A stretch of 5,618 nt of DNA from Flavobacteriaceae bacterium (GCA_030613745.1 JAUWLK010000182.1:1-5618), one strand, 5' to 3'. Shown: positions 1 through 5,618, numbered from the stretch's first letter. Numbers and translations: made by a program. The notes: generated from the letters alone by a model not told the origin.

Positions 1-179
1 AATTGCCAAAATTAACTGATTATGTTGTTAGGATACCTCCAGGATCAAATTCTGATGCACTGTGTGAAACAGTAATTACATGGGAAATTAATGAAAAAAC
101 ATTTAAAACAAGAGGTTTAGATTCTGACCAAACGGTTTCAGCCATTGTTGCAACTCAAAAAATGTTGAATATAATATAA
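1..179 (+). CDS. leuA: C-terminal end of 2-isopropylmalate synthase-type protein (partial, 5' end outside window)
   Basis: Only the last 58 residues are visible, read in the frame starting at base 3 and ending at the TAA at 177-179. LeuA condenses acetyl-CoA with 2-oxoisovalerate, the committed step of leucine synthesis in the cytoplasm. The visible part matches the end of the C-terminal LeuA regulatory (allosteric, leucine-binding) domain: IPPGSNSDALCETVITW, then FKTRGLDSDQTVSAI and the terminal ATQKMLN. Its neighbour leuB, 98 bases downstream on the same strand, supports a leucine operon. Bacteroidota often carry two LeuA-like genes, one lacking this domain, and related citramalate synthases share it. 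The assignment to LeuA rather than a paralogue therefore rests on the leuB context, because the catalytic barrel is outside the window. Confidence 0.85.
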   Translation, partial: LPKLTDYVVRIPPGSNSDALCETVITWEINEKTFKTRGLDSDQTVSAIVATQKMLNII

Positions 180-188
180 AGACAATAG

Positions 189-268
189 GCTTTAAGCATT
201 ATGCTTTAAGCGAATAGAATAATAATTAAAAAATTTAGCTTACGGCTAAATGCCCAACAGCTTAAAGC
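189..268. repeat. Inverted-repeat-rich leuA-leuB spacer
   Basis: GCTTTAAGC occurs at 189-197 and again at 203-211, and its exact reverse complement GCTTAAAGC lies at 260-268, just before the leuB ATG. Nested between them is a perfect 6-bp hairpin, TTTAGC at 234-239 with GCTAAA at 245-250, around a 5-base loop. The two direct copies can also pair with each other with one T-T mismatch. The spacer could thus fold either into a small 5' hairpin or into a larger stem enclosing the 234-250 hairpin. No TAnnTTTG promoter match is seen here; the only TTTG, near 270, is preceded by AGCT. leuB is therefore probably read through from leuA. Whether these are dispersed intergenic repeats or a specific mRNA element cannot be told from one copy. 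Confidence 0.6.
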
Positions 269-277
269 TTTTGAAAT

Positions 278-1336
278 ATGAAATTAAACATAGCACTTTT
301 AGCAGGTGACGGAATCGGACCTGAAGTTATAAATCAAGCAGTAAAAGTTTGTGATGCAGTAGCAAATAAATTTAATCATGAAATTAATTGGACACCAGCC
401 TTAACTGGTGCTGCAGCAATAGATGCAGTTGGTGAACCTTACCCAGATGAAACTCATGAAATTTGTTTAGCGGCAGATGCTGTTTTATTTGGTGCAATTG
501 GACATCCAAAATATGATAATGATCCAACAGCAAAAGTACGTCCTGAGCAAGGACTGTTAAAAATGCGTAAAAAACTAGGATTGTTTGCTAATATTAGACC
601 AACATTTACATTTCCATCATTAATTGATAAATCCCCTTTAAAAAGAGAGCGTATTGAAGGTACAGATTTGGTTTTTTTAAGAGAGTTGACCGGAGGAATT
701 TATTTTGGAGAGAAAGGTAGAAAAGATAATGGAAATACAGCTTTTGATAACTGTGTTTACACCAAAGAAGAAGTAATTCGTTTAGCAAAAAAAGGTTTTG
801 AGCTTGCAATGACTCGTTCAAAAAAATTATGTTGTGTTGATAAGGCAAATGTTTTAGAAACCTCTCGTTTATGGAGAGAAACAGTGCAAGGGATGGAAAA
901 AGATTATCCTGAAGTTGAAGTAAGCTATGAATTTGTTGATGCAGTTGCCATGCGTTTGGTGCAATGGCCAAATTCTTATGACGTTTTGATTACCGAAAAT
1001 TTATTTGGTGATATTTTAACAGATGAAGCATCGGTAATTTCAGGTTCAATGGGCTTGATGCCATCTGCATCAGTAGGAACTGAAAACTATTTGTATGAGC
1101 CAATTCACGGTTCTTATCCGCAAGCAGCGGGAAAAGATATAGCAAATCCTCTAGCAACCATATTATCAGCAGCTATGATGTTTGAAGATGCTTTCGGTTT
1201 AGCAAAAGAAGCAGAAGCAATAAGAAATGTTGTGAATAGATCATTAAAAGAAGGTATTGTAACTGAAGATTTGTCAGAAAATAAAAAGGCATATAAAACT
1301 AGCGAAGTAGGAGATTGGCTAGTTAGAAACATATAG
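278..1336 (+). CDS. leuB: 3-isopropylmalate dehydrogenase
   Basis: LeuB oxidises and decarboxylates (2R,3S)-3-isopropylmalate to 2-oxoisocaproate with NAD+ and a divalent metal; it is a cytoplasmic homodimer. The 352-residue length is normal for the family. Visible motifs in order: GDGIGPE at 10-16; the substrate-binding arginines R97 and R107 in the LLKMRKKLGLFANIRP stretch; R135 and the catalytic tyrosine Y142 in RELTGGIYFG; the catalytic lysine K189 in DKANVL; and metal-binding aspartates D221, D245 and D249, the last two in ENLFGDILTDEAS. The cofactor loop is at 277-291 (HGSYPQAAGKDIANP). The start is the ATG at 278, which places the first beta strand directly ahead of GDGIGPE as usual. 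No Shine-Dalgarno sequence precedes it, as is common in Bacteroidota. It follows the leuA end by 98 bases and is probably in the same transcript. In the cofactor loop Gln282 stands where the common GSAPDIAGK form has Asp. Confidence 0.97.
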   Translation: MKLNIALLAGDGIGPEVINQAVKVCDAVANKFNHEINWTPALTGAAAIDAVGEPYPDETHEICLAADAVLFGAIGHPKYDNDPTAKVRPEQGLLKMRKKLGLFANIRPTFTFPSLIDKSPLKRERIEGTDLVFLRELTGGIYFGEKGRKDNGNTAFDNCVYTKEEVIRLAKKGFELAMTRSKKLCCVDKANVLETSRLWRETVQGMEKDYPEVEVSYEFVDAVAMRLVQWPNSYDVLITENLFGDILTDEASVISGSMGLMPSASVGTENYLYEPIHGSYPQAAGKDIANPLATILSAAMMFEDAFGLAKEAEAIRNVVNRSLKEGIVTEDLSENKKAYKTSEVGDWLVRNI

Positions 1337-1359
1337 TTTAAAACATTTACATGGTTTAA

Positions 1360-1623
1360 AAAAATATCAAATTAGAATATTTAACAATTGTAAATAATAG
1401 AAAGGCTCTAAAAATTATTTTAGGACAAAAAAATAATTTGACTTCATTTGATGCAAGTTTTAACCCATTACTTTTAGAATTAGATGTTAGTAAAAATATA
1501 GGTATAGAAAGGCTTACCACGGAATTTACCCTAAATCTTACTTGTATTAAAATAGCCGAAGGACAATCTATTGTATATTTTATACACGATATTAATCAAT
1601 ACTTGTCCGCAACTTGTAACTAA
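1360..1623 (+). pseudogene. Remnant of the C-terminal end of a leucine-rich-repeat surface/secreted protein
   Basis: An open frame of 87 codons runs from just after a TAA at 1357-1359 to the TAA at 1621-1623. It has no ATG anywhere; the only plausible start would be the TTG at 1438, leaving 61 residues. The translation contains LTSFDASFNPLLLELDVSKN, which resembles the repeats of flavobacterial BspA/internalin-like LRR proteins (LTSLDVSKN type). It is followed by NLTCIKIAEGQ and a final Cys (TCN), resembling the NLTCI segment and Cys-containing end seen where such repeat arrays finish. These proteins are usually hundreds of residues long, with a signal peptide and often a type IX secretion tail; here only the last one or two degenerate repeats remain. 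It is probably the decayed 3' end of a lost gene. A short expressed ORF from TTG cannot be excluded but looks unlikely. Confidence 0.55.
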
Positions 1624-1708
1624 GTTATTAATTATTATTTGGTGTATTTAATTCGCTAGAATTCAGCTATCTAGTTTTAAAATTGAAATTGTTAAAAAAT
1701 TTCACGAC

Positions 1709-1727
1709 AAGTTTTGCTCTAAAACTT
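1709..1727. repeat. Perfect 7-bp inverted repeat over the helicase -33 region (possible operator)
   Basis: AAGTTTT at 1709-1715 and AAAACTT at 1721-1727 are exact reverse complements separated by GCTCT. The left arm runs into the TTTG at 1713-1716, which is the best -33 candidate of the helicase promoter, and the right arm ends 11 bases before the -7 element. A regulator bound here would overlap the promoter, so an operator role is plausible. No regulator gene is in the window, and AT-rich DNA produces short palindromes by chance. Confidence 0.4.
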
Positions 1728-1746
1728 ATGTATTTGAGTACTTTTG
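1713..1746 (+). promoter_or_regulatory. Bacteroidota-type promoter for the helicase gene
   Basis: TACTTTTG at 1739-1746 is an exact match to the TAnnTTTG -7 element used by the primary sigma factor of Bacteroidota. TTTG at 1713-1716 is a -33 candidate with a 22-base gap, within the loose spacing of this promoter class. Transcription would begin near 1751-1755, giving a leader of roughly 15-20 bases before the ATG at 1771. This argues against a TTG start at 1744, which would lie inside the -7 element. Confidence 0.6.
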
Positions 1747-1770
1747 CAAGATGATTTTTTAATAAATTCT

Positions 1771-3288
1771 ATGACTCTTTCAAATCTTGACAAAGAAGAA
1801 AAAATAATTGGTAAAAAACTCTACGACTACCAACACGGTGCAATTGATAAAATTTTTGATCGTATAAATGATTCTCCAGAAAGTTTTAACTTATTATACC
1901 AATTACCAACGGGTGGTGGTAAAACTGTTATTTTTTCAGAAATAGCCAGAAGATATATTCAAAAAACCAGTCATAAAGTATTAATTCTTACACATCGTAT
2001 TGAATTGTGCAAACAAACTTCAAATATGCTTACAGAATTTGAAGTTAAAAATAAAATTATTGATAGCAGCGTAAAAGAGATTACAAATGGTGATACTAAT
2101 AACTGCTATGTAGCAATGGTTGAAACTTTAAACAACCGAATAAAAGAAAGTAAAGTTGAAATCGATGATATTGGATTAGTAATTGTTGATGAAGCTCACT
2201 ATAATTCTTTTCGTAAATTGTTCAAAAACTTTGAAAACTGTTTTATTTTAGGAGTTACAGCTACACCTTTAAGTTCAAATATAAATTTGCCAATGCGTGA
2301 GATTTACGATGATTTGATCGTAGGCGAAAAGATACCTTCTTTAATAGAAAAAGGATTTTTAGCTGAGGCTACAACTTATAGTTACAATGTTAACCTTACA
2401 TCTTTAAAAGTAGGAATAAATGGAGATTATACAGTAAAATCTTCTGAAGAATTGTACGCTAAAGATATTATGCACTCTAAATTACTTAAAGCCTATGAAC
2501 AAGAATCTTTAGGTAATAAAACATTAATCTTTAACAATGGTATCAATACTTCTAGACAAGTTTACCAAATATTTAAGCAAGCTGGGTACAAAACAAGGTA
2601 TATTGATAACACCAACACAAAAGAAGAGCGTAAAGACATTTTAGATTGGTTCAAAAACACTCCTGATGCTATTTTAACTTCAGTAGGAATTTTAACAACT
2701 GGTTTTGATGAGCCTAGCATTAAAACAATTATAATAAATAGAGCTACTAAATCACTGGCTTTGTATTTTCAAATGATTGGAAGAGGATCCAGAGTGCAAG
2801 GTGATAAAATAACATTTTCAGTTTTAGATTTAGGAAATAATGTTAACAGGTTTGGATTGTGGACTTCAGATGTTGATTGGCATTTGATATTTAAAAATCC
2901 TAGTTATTACCTAGATAACTTAGTAAGTGATGAAGATATTGAACGGAGATTTAAATATGTGATGCCTGAAGAGGTAAGAATACAGTTTAAAAAATCAAAA
3001 AATATTGAATTTGATATTAAAGAAGAGTATTCTAAGGTAACTAACAATGGACTTAAGTCAAAAGTGGTTTTAGAAAAGTCTATTGCACAACATGCAAAAA
3101 TCTGTGCAGAAAACAGTGAAGATGTTTTTGATGCACATATTCTTTCCAGAGAACTACATGATGATATTGAATTCAGAATAAAACAATATTCTTATTGTAT
3201 TTTAAAAAGCTCAAAAAACTATATCAAATGGTTAGAAGAAGACTATAAACGTCAACTTAGAGTTAAAATAAGCTTTGAATTTCACTAA
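1771..3288 (+). CDS. DEAD/DEAH-box superfamily 2 helicase (SSL2/COG1061-like)
   Basis: This is a 505-residue ATP-dependent nucleic-acid translocase or helicase, presumably cytoplasmic. RecA-like domain 1 shows YDYQHGAI at 18-25 (Q-motif-like), Walker A LPTGGGKT at 45-52, motif Ia THRIEL at 74-79, motif II DEAH at 140-143 and motif III TAT at 163-165. Domain 2 shows TLIFNN at 251-256, motif V ILTTGFDEP at 307-315 and motif VI QMIGRGSR at 334-341 with arginine-finger candidates R338 and R341. Residues from about 345 to 505 form a charged C-terminal extension without a domain I can name. The start is the ATG at 1771. An upstream in-frame TTG at 1744 would add nine residues but overlaps the -7 promoter element. 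To my knowledge closely similar stand-alone helicases are widespread in flavobacteria, where their role is unknown. No restriction, nuclease or phage-defence partner is adjacent, so a housekeeping repair or RNA role is more likely than defence. Confidence 0.93.
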   Translation: MTLSNLDKEEKIIGKKLYDYQHGAIDKIFDRINDSPESFNLLYQLPTGGGKTVIFSEIARRYIQKTSHKVLILTHRIELCKQTSNMLTEFEVKNKIIDSSVKEITNGDTNNCYVAMVETLNNRIKESKVEIDDIGLVIVDEAHYNSFRKLFKNFENCFILGVTATPLSSNINLPMREIYDDLIVGEKIPSLIEKGFLAEATTYSYNVNLTSLKVGINGDYTVKSSEELYAKDIMHSKLLKAYEQESLGNKTLIFNNGINTSRQVYQIFKQAGYKTRYIDNTNTKEERKDILDWFKNTPDAILTSVGILTTGFDEPSIKTIIINRATKSLALYFQMIGRGSRVQGDKITFSVLDLGNNVNRFGLWTSDVDWHLIFKNPSYYLDNLVSDEDIERRFKYVMPEEVRIQFKKSKNIEFDIKEEYSKVTNNGLKSKVVLEKSIAQHAKICAENSEDVFDAHILSRELHDDIEFRIKQYSYCILKSSKNYIKWLEEDYKRQLRVKISFEFH

Positions 3289-3388
3289 ATTATAAGAAAA
3301 ATTTATATAGTCATATTTATTATTTATAATAATATTCAAACTTTTTGAAAAATTTAAACCAATTTTGGATTTAATATCATCATGTAAA
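3289..3388. other. AT-rich spacer with weak terminator-like palindromes and a possible weak promoter
   Basis: Two short inverted repeats follow the helicase stop codon: an A/T-only one, TATTATT at 3318-3324 with AATAATA at 3328-3334, and TTCAAA at 3335-3340 with TTTGAA at 3344-3349. Neither has a GC-rich stem, so termination is only possible, not shown. CAATTTTG at 3360-3367 differs from the -7 consensus TAnnTTTG at its first base and sits 21 bases before the ATG at 3389, similar to the spacing ahead of the helicase gene. No TTG lies at the matching -33 distance, so this promoter call is weak. Confidence 0.3.
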
Positions 3389-3787
3389 ATGACTATCAAA
3401 TTATTTACCATATTCATTTCAAGTTTTATTCTTGTTCAAAGTTTTAACATTCACATTAGTGATGTTTTAAAACTTAGTGAATTAATGGAACACGCTGATT
3501 TTCATAAAGATAAATATGGAGATAGCATTTTAGTATTTATATCAAAACACTATGGTGATTTGAAACAAGCACACAAAAAGCAACACCAAGAAGAAGAAAA
3601 AAAGCATTCACATGCACCAATAAATCATGACTGTAGCTCTCAATTACAAGTATCTTTTATACTAAATAAAAATTCTTTTATCATTGAAATTCCACAATTA
3701 ATGGAAAAGTCTACTAATTTTTATTATCAAGACAGGTTTTCTGCATTCGAAAAACAAAGGATTTTTCAACCTCCCAAATACATATAA
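3389..3787 (+). CDS. Small histidine-rich exported or membrane-anchored protein preceding a metal efflux pump
   Basis: This 132-residue protein has no named function that I can assign. Residues 5-18 are hydrophobic (LFTIFISSFILVQS) after a lysine at 4, giving a signal peptide or a single membrane anchor; there is no lipobox cysteine. The central part, 52-82, is charged and rich in histidine, with H54, H62, H66, H73, H75 and H80 plus C82, interleaved with Glu and Lys, as expected for weak divalent-metal binding. The tail holds aromatic residues (FYYQDRFSAF at 111-120) and ends IFQPPKYI. The ATG at 3389 is preferred over an in-frame TTG at 3365 because it starts directly before the hydrophobic segment. 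It lies 144 bases upstream of a CzcA-type pump with no promoter match between them, so a shared transcript and a periplasmic role in metal sensing, buffering or delivery are inferred. I recall similar short proteins next to such pumps in flavobacteria, but this was not checked. Confidence 0.8.
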   Translation: MTIKLFTIFISSFILVQSFNIHISDVLKLSELMEHADFHKDKYGDSILVFISKHYGDLKQAHKKQHQEEEKKHSHAPINHDCSSQLQVSFILNKNSFIIEIPQLMEKSTNFYYQDRFSAFEKQRIFQPPKYI

Positions 3788-3838
3788 TTCATTTTAGTAA
3801 AATTGTTCACAAAACAATTGTGAACTTAAAAAATGAAT
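3787..3838 (+). repeat. Two-part stem-loop directly after the histidine-rich gene
   Basis: An inner perfect 8-bp stem, GTTCACAA at 3805-3812 with TTGTGAAC at 3818-3825 (5-base loop), sits inside an outer perfect 9-bp stem, ATTCATTTT at 3787-3795 with AAAATGAAT at 3830-3838. The outer arm starts on the last base of the stop codon at 3785-3787. The structure could be a transcript-end or processing hairpin, a partial terminator setting the ratio to the downstream pump gene, or the DNA site of a dimeric regulator (GTTCACAA is a typical half-site length). No long U-run follows, so a strong intrinsic terminator is unlikely. Confidence 0.55.
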
Positions 3839-3886
3839 CTAATAAATTCTTAATTTTAAAGAGTTTATATAAATGATTCTTATTTA

Positions 3887-3909
3887 AAATTCTTTCAAAA
3901 AAAGAATTT
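3887..3909 (+). repeat. Perfect 9-bp stem-loop in the pump gene leader
   Basis: AAATTCTTT at 3887-3895 and AAAGAATTT at 3901-3909 are exact reverse complements around a 5-base loop (CAAAA). The structure ends 22 bases before the ATG at 3932. Its stem is mostly A-T, so it would be weak as RNA. It is the second hairpin in the 144-base spacer, in which I find no TTTG at all and hence no TAnnTTTG promoter match. Confidence 0.45.
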
Positions 3910-3931
3910 CATCTAAAATAATTAATGAATT

Positions 3932-5618
3932 ATGTTAACAAACATTATTAAATTTAGCTTAAAAAATAAGCTCATCATATTTTTATTTACTGCTTTTATC
4001 ATTGGGTTTGGGATTTATTCATTAACTCAAATTCCAATTGGTGCTGTACCTGATGTTACTAATAACCAAGTACAAGTAATAACTACTTCTAAAAATTTAT
4101 CAACTCAGGATATTGAACAGTTTATAACTTATCCTATTGAAATTGAAATGGCCAATTTACCCGGGGTAATTGAAATCAGATCAGTTTCAAAATTCGGATT
4201 ATCAGTGGTAACCATTGTTTTTGAAGATAATATGGGAACTTACCTGCCAAGGCAATTAATATCTGAAAAAATTAAATCTGCAAGTGAAAAAATACCTGAA
4301 GGCTTTGGTACACCTGAAATGGGACCAATTACTACAGGATTAGGAGAAATATACCAATATATACTTGATACAGAATCTGGATATGAAGATAAATATTCTG
4401 CAACGGATTTAAGAACAATTCAAGATTGGATTGTAAAAAGACAACTTTCAGGAATTCCAGGAGTTGTTGAAGTAAATACTTGGGGTGGATATTTAAAGCA
4501 ATATGAAGTTGCCATTAATACTGAAAAGTTAAAAGCAATGAATATCTCAGCTATTGATGTTTATACTGCTTTAGAAAAGAATAATAGTATTGCCGGTGGT
4601 GGTTATATTGAAAAATTGAACAAAGCGTATTTTATTAGAGGTGAGGGTTTGGTTAAATCTTTAGATGATATTAAAAATATACCGGTAAAAACCGTAGATG
4701 GGTTTTCAATATATATAAAAGATGTTGCTAAAGTCGGATTTGGTAGTGCTACTCGTTTTGGAGCAATTACAGGTAATGGTCAGGGAGAGAAAGTTTTAGG
4801 ACAGGTAATGATGTTGAAAGATGGAAATTCTAAAAAAGTTATAGAAGCAGTTAAAGACCGTGTTGCATCTATTTCAAAATCACTTCCAGAAGGTGTTTAT
4901 ATCAATCCTTTTTTAGAACGAAGTGAATTAATAGCAAAAACTACACATACCGTTGTAGAAAATTTAGTTTTAGGAAGTTTGATTGTGATTTTTATAGTGG
5001 TTTTATTACTTGGGAATTTACGTTCAGGATTAGTTGTAGCATCTGTAATACCTTTAACACTACTTTTTGCTTTATCCTTAATGTATTTATTTGGTGTAGA
5101 TGCCAATTTAATGAGTTTAGGGGCAATAGATTTTGGAATTATAATTGACGGTTCAGTGATTATAGTTGAATATATTGCTTTTCAAATTACCTCTAACAGG
5201 CGTGAATTATTTAAGCTCAATCCCATTGAAAAACAGGAAGCTATTAACGAAATAACCTATAAAAGTTCATCAAAAATGATGAATTCAGCCGTTTTTGGCC
5301 AACTTATCATATTGATTGTATTTATTCCTATTCTCTCTTTAACTGGTGTTGAAGGAAAAATGTTTAAACCAATGGCTTTAACCTTCAGTTTTGCCTTGGT
5401 TGGCGCGATGATTTTCGGATTAACCTATGTACCTGTTATGTCATCCATTTTTTTAAGACCAACAAATGTTTCTCCGAAAAATATATCTGTCAGGTTGATG
5501 AAATTTTTAAGTGATGCTTATGAACCATCAATTCGTTGGGCATTAAATAGTAAAAAAACCATTTTAGGGATAGCATCTTTTTTATTGGTGTTTTCAATTT
5601 ATCTTTTTTCAACTATGG
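3932..5618 (+). CDS. czcA: CzcA/CusA-family heavy-metal efflux RND transporter (partial, 3' end outside window)
   Basis: The first 562 residues of an inner-membrane RND pump are visible and the frame is still open at the window end. Such pumps use the proton gradient to move divalent cations from the periplasm or cytoplasm through an adaptor and outer-membrane channel. TM1 is at about 13-32, followed by IPIGAVPDVTNNQVQVIT (34-51) and the first periplasmic porter region (TTGLGEIYQY at 134-143, RTIQDWIVKRQL at 161-172). TM2-TM4 lie at about 344-361, 366-387 and 394-413, TM5-TM6 at about 452-472 and 482-506, and TM7 begins near 542. In TM4, DFGIIIDGSVIIVE at 400-413 carries D400, D406 and E413 with the spacing of the proton-relay residues D402, D408 and E415 of Cupriavidus CzcA, favouring the Zn/Co/Cd subgroup over Cu/Ag. 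The ATG at 3932 is the first start after an in-frame TGA at 3926-3928. Full length is normally over 1000 residues, and Bacteroidota versions are often fused to a TolC-like domain. Confidence 0.95.
   Translation, partial: MLTNIIKFSLKNKLIIFLFTAFIIGFGIYSLTQIPIGAVPDVTNNQVQVITTSKNLSTQDIEQFITYPIEIEMANLPGVIEIRSVSKFGLSVVTIVFEDNMGTYLPRQLISEKIKSASEKIPEGFGTPEMGPITTGLGEIYQYILDTESGYEDKYSATDLRTIQDWIVKRQLSGIPGVVEVNTWGGYLKQYEVAINTEKLKAMNISAIDVYTALEKNNSIAGGGYIEKLNKAYFIRGEGLVKSLDDIKNIPVKTVDGFSIYIKDVAKVGFGSATRFGAITGNGQGEKVLGQVMMLKDGNSKKVIEAVKDRVASISKSLPEGVYINPFLERSELIAKTTHTVVENLVLGSLIVIFIVVLLLGNLRSGLVVASVIPLTLLFALSLMYLFGVDANLMSLGAIDFGIIIDGSVIIVEYIAFQITSNRRELFKLNPIEKQEAINEITYKSSSKMMNSAVFGQLIILIVFIPILSLTGVEGKMFKPMALTFSFALVGAMIFGLTYVPVMSSIFLRPTNVSPKNISVRLMKFLSDAYEPSIRWALNSKKTILGIASFLLVFSIYLFSTM

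Larger units (their letters stand above)
1337..1770. other. Region without an intact gene between leuB and the helicase gene
   Basis: These 434 bases hold three things: short repeats after leuB, a degraded reading frame at 1360-1623, and the helicase promoter region. Directly after the leuB stop, GTTTAAAA occurs at 1336-1343 and 1354-1361; its TTTAAA core is self-complementary, so the two copies could form a weak AT stem, but there is no convincing leuB terminator. At 1684-1704 a 7-bp inverted repeat (TGAAATT and AATTTCA, 7-base loop) lies just upstream of the promoter inverted repeat at 1709-1727. No tRNA, rRNA or mobile-element ends were recognised. Confidence 0.6.

Noticed and set aside
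180..277. CRISPR-like array in the leuA-leuB spacer
   Set aside because: The repeats are only nine bases, with one direct pair five bases apart; there are no regular spacers and no cas genes.
606..971. 121-codon open frame on the minus strand inside leuB
   Set aside because: It lies wholly antisense to a well-supported enzyme gene, and its translation is a low-complexity Leu/Gln-rich string with no recognisable domain.
1114..1332. 72-codon open frame on the minus strand over the end of leuB
   Set aside because: It is antisense to the conserved LeuB C-terminus and is best explained as a mirror of its codon use; no motif or promoter supports it.
1337..1770. Possible insertion-sequence scar or attachment site in the gene-free region
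   Set aside because: No terminal inverted repeats, target-site duplication, transposase fragment or tRNA end could be found; the only short direct repeat is an AT-rich GTTTAAAA pair.
1771..3288. The helicase as part of an anti-phage or restriction system
   Set aside because: The helicase motifs alone resemble those of type I/III restriction and defence helicases. However, there is no nuclease, methylase or other defence partner on either side, and the overall protein resembles a stand-alone flavobacterial helicase.
3232..3417. 61-codon open frame on the minus strand across the helicase end and the following gene's start
   Set aside because: It spans the ends of two sense genes and AT-rich spacer and shows no recognisable protein feature.
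4897..5106. 69-codon open frame on the minus strand inside the pump gene
   Set aside because: It is antisense to TM2-TM4 of the RND pump, which are clearly coding on the + strand.

Overview
The window reads as chromosomal DNA of a low-GC member of the Bacteroidota, most likely a flavobacterium. Three things suggest this. The DNA is strongly AT-rich. Shine-Dalgarno sequences are absent ahead of every gene, and the clearest promoter has the Bacteroidota -7 form TAnnTTTG. The proteins (LeuB, a small SF2 helicase, a CzcA-type pump and an LRR fragment with an NLTCI tail) look like flavobacterial versions. No genus can be named from this stretch. All genes lie on the + strand.

Layout: (1) 1-1336 is the end of a leucine biosynthesis cluster: the last 58 residues of a LeuA-type isopropylmalate synthase (C-terminal regulatory domain), a 98-base spacer rich in inverted repeats, and complete leuB. 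(2) 1337-1770 has no intact gene. It holds an ATG-less remnant that looks like the C-terminal end of a secreted leucine-rich-repeat protein, then a promoter region with a perfect inverted repeat. (3) 1771-3288 encodes a complete DEAD/DEAH-type SF2 helicase with its own promoter. (4) 3389-5618 starts a metal-efflux locus: a 132-residue histidine-rich exported or membrane-anchored protein, a 144-base spacer with two stem-loops, and the first 562 residues of a CzcA/CusA-family RND pump that runs off the right edge.

How the genes work together: LeuA and LeuB act in the same pathway, joining 2-oxoisovalerate with acetyl-CoA and later oxidising 3-isopropylmalate, and are probably co-transcribed because no promoter match is visible between them. 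The histidine-rich protein and the pump probably form one divalent-metal resistance unit, with the periplasmic adaptor and outer-membrane factor expected outside the window. The helicase between the two units has no visible functional tie to either.

Most of the window is ordinary housekeeping and accessory content, and no clearly new system is evident. The items most worth a second look are the histidine-rich protein, the structured leader before the pump, the inverted repeat over the helicase promoter, and the LRR remnant.
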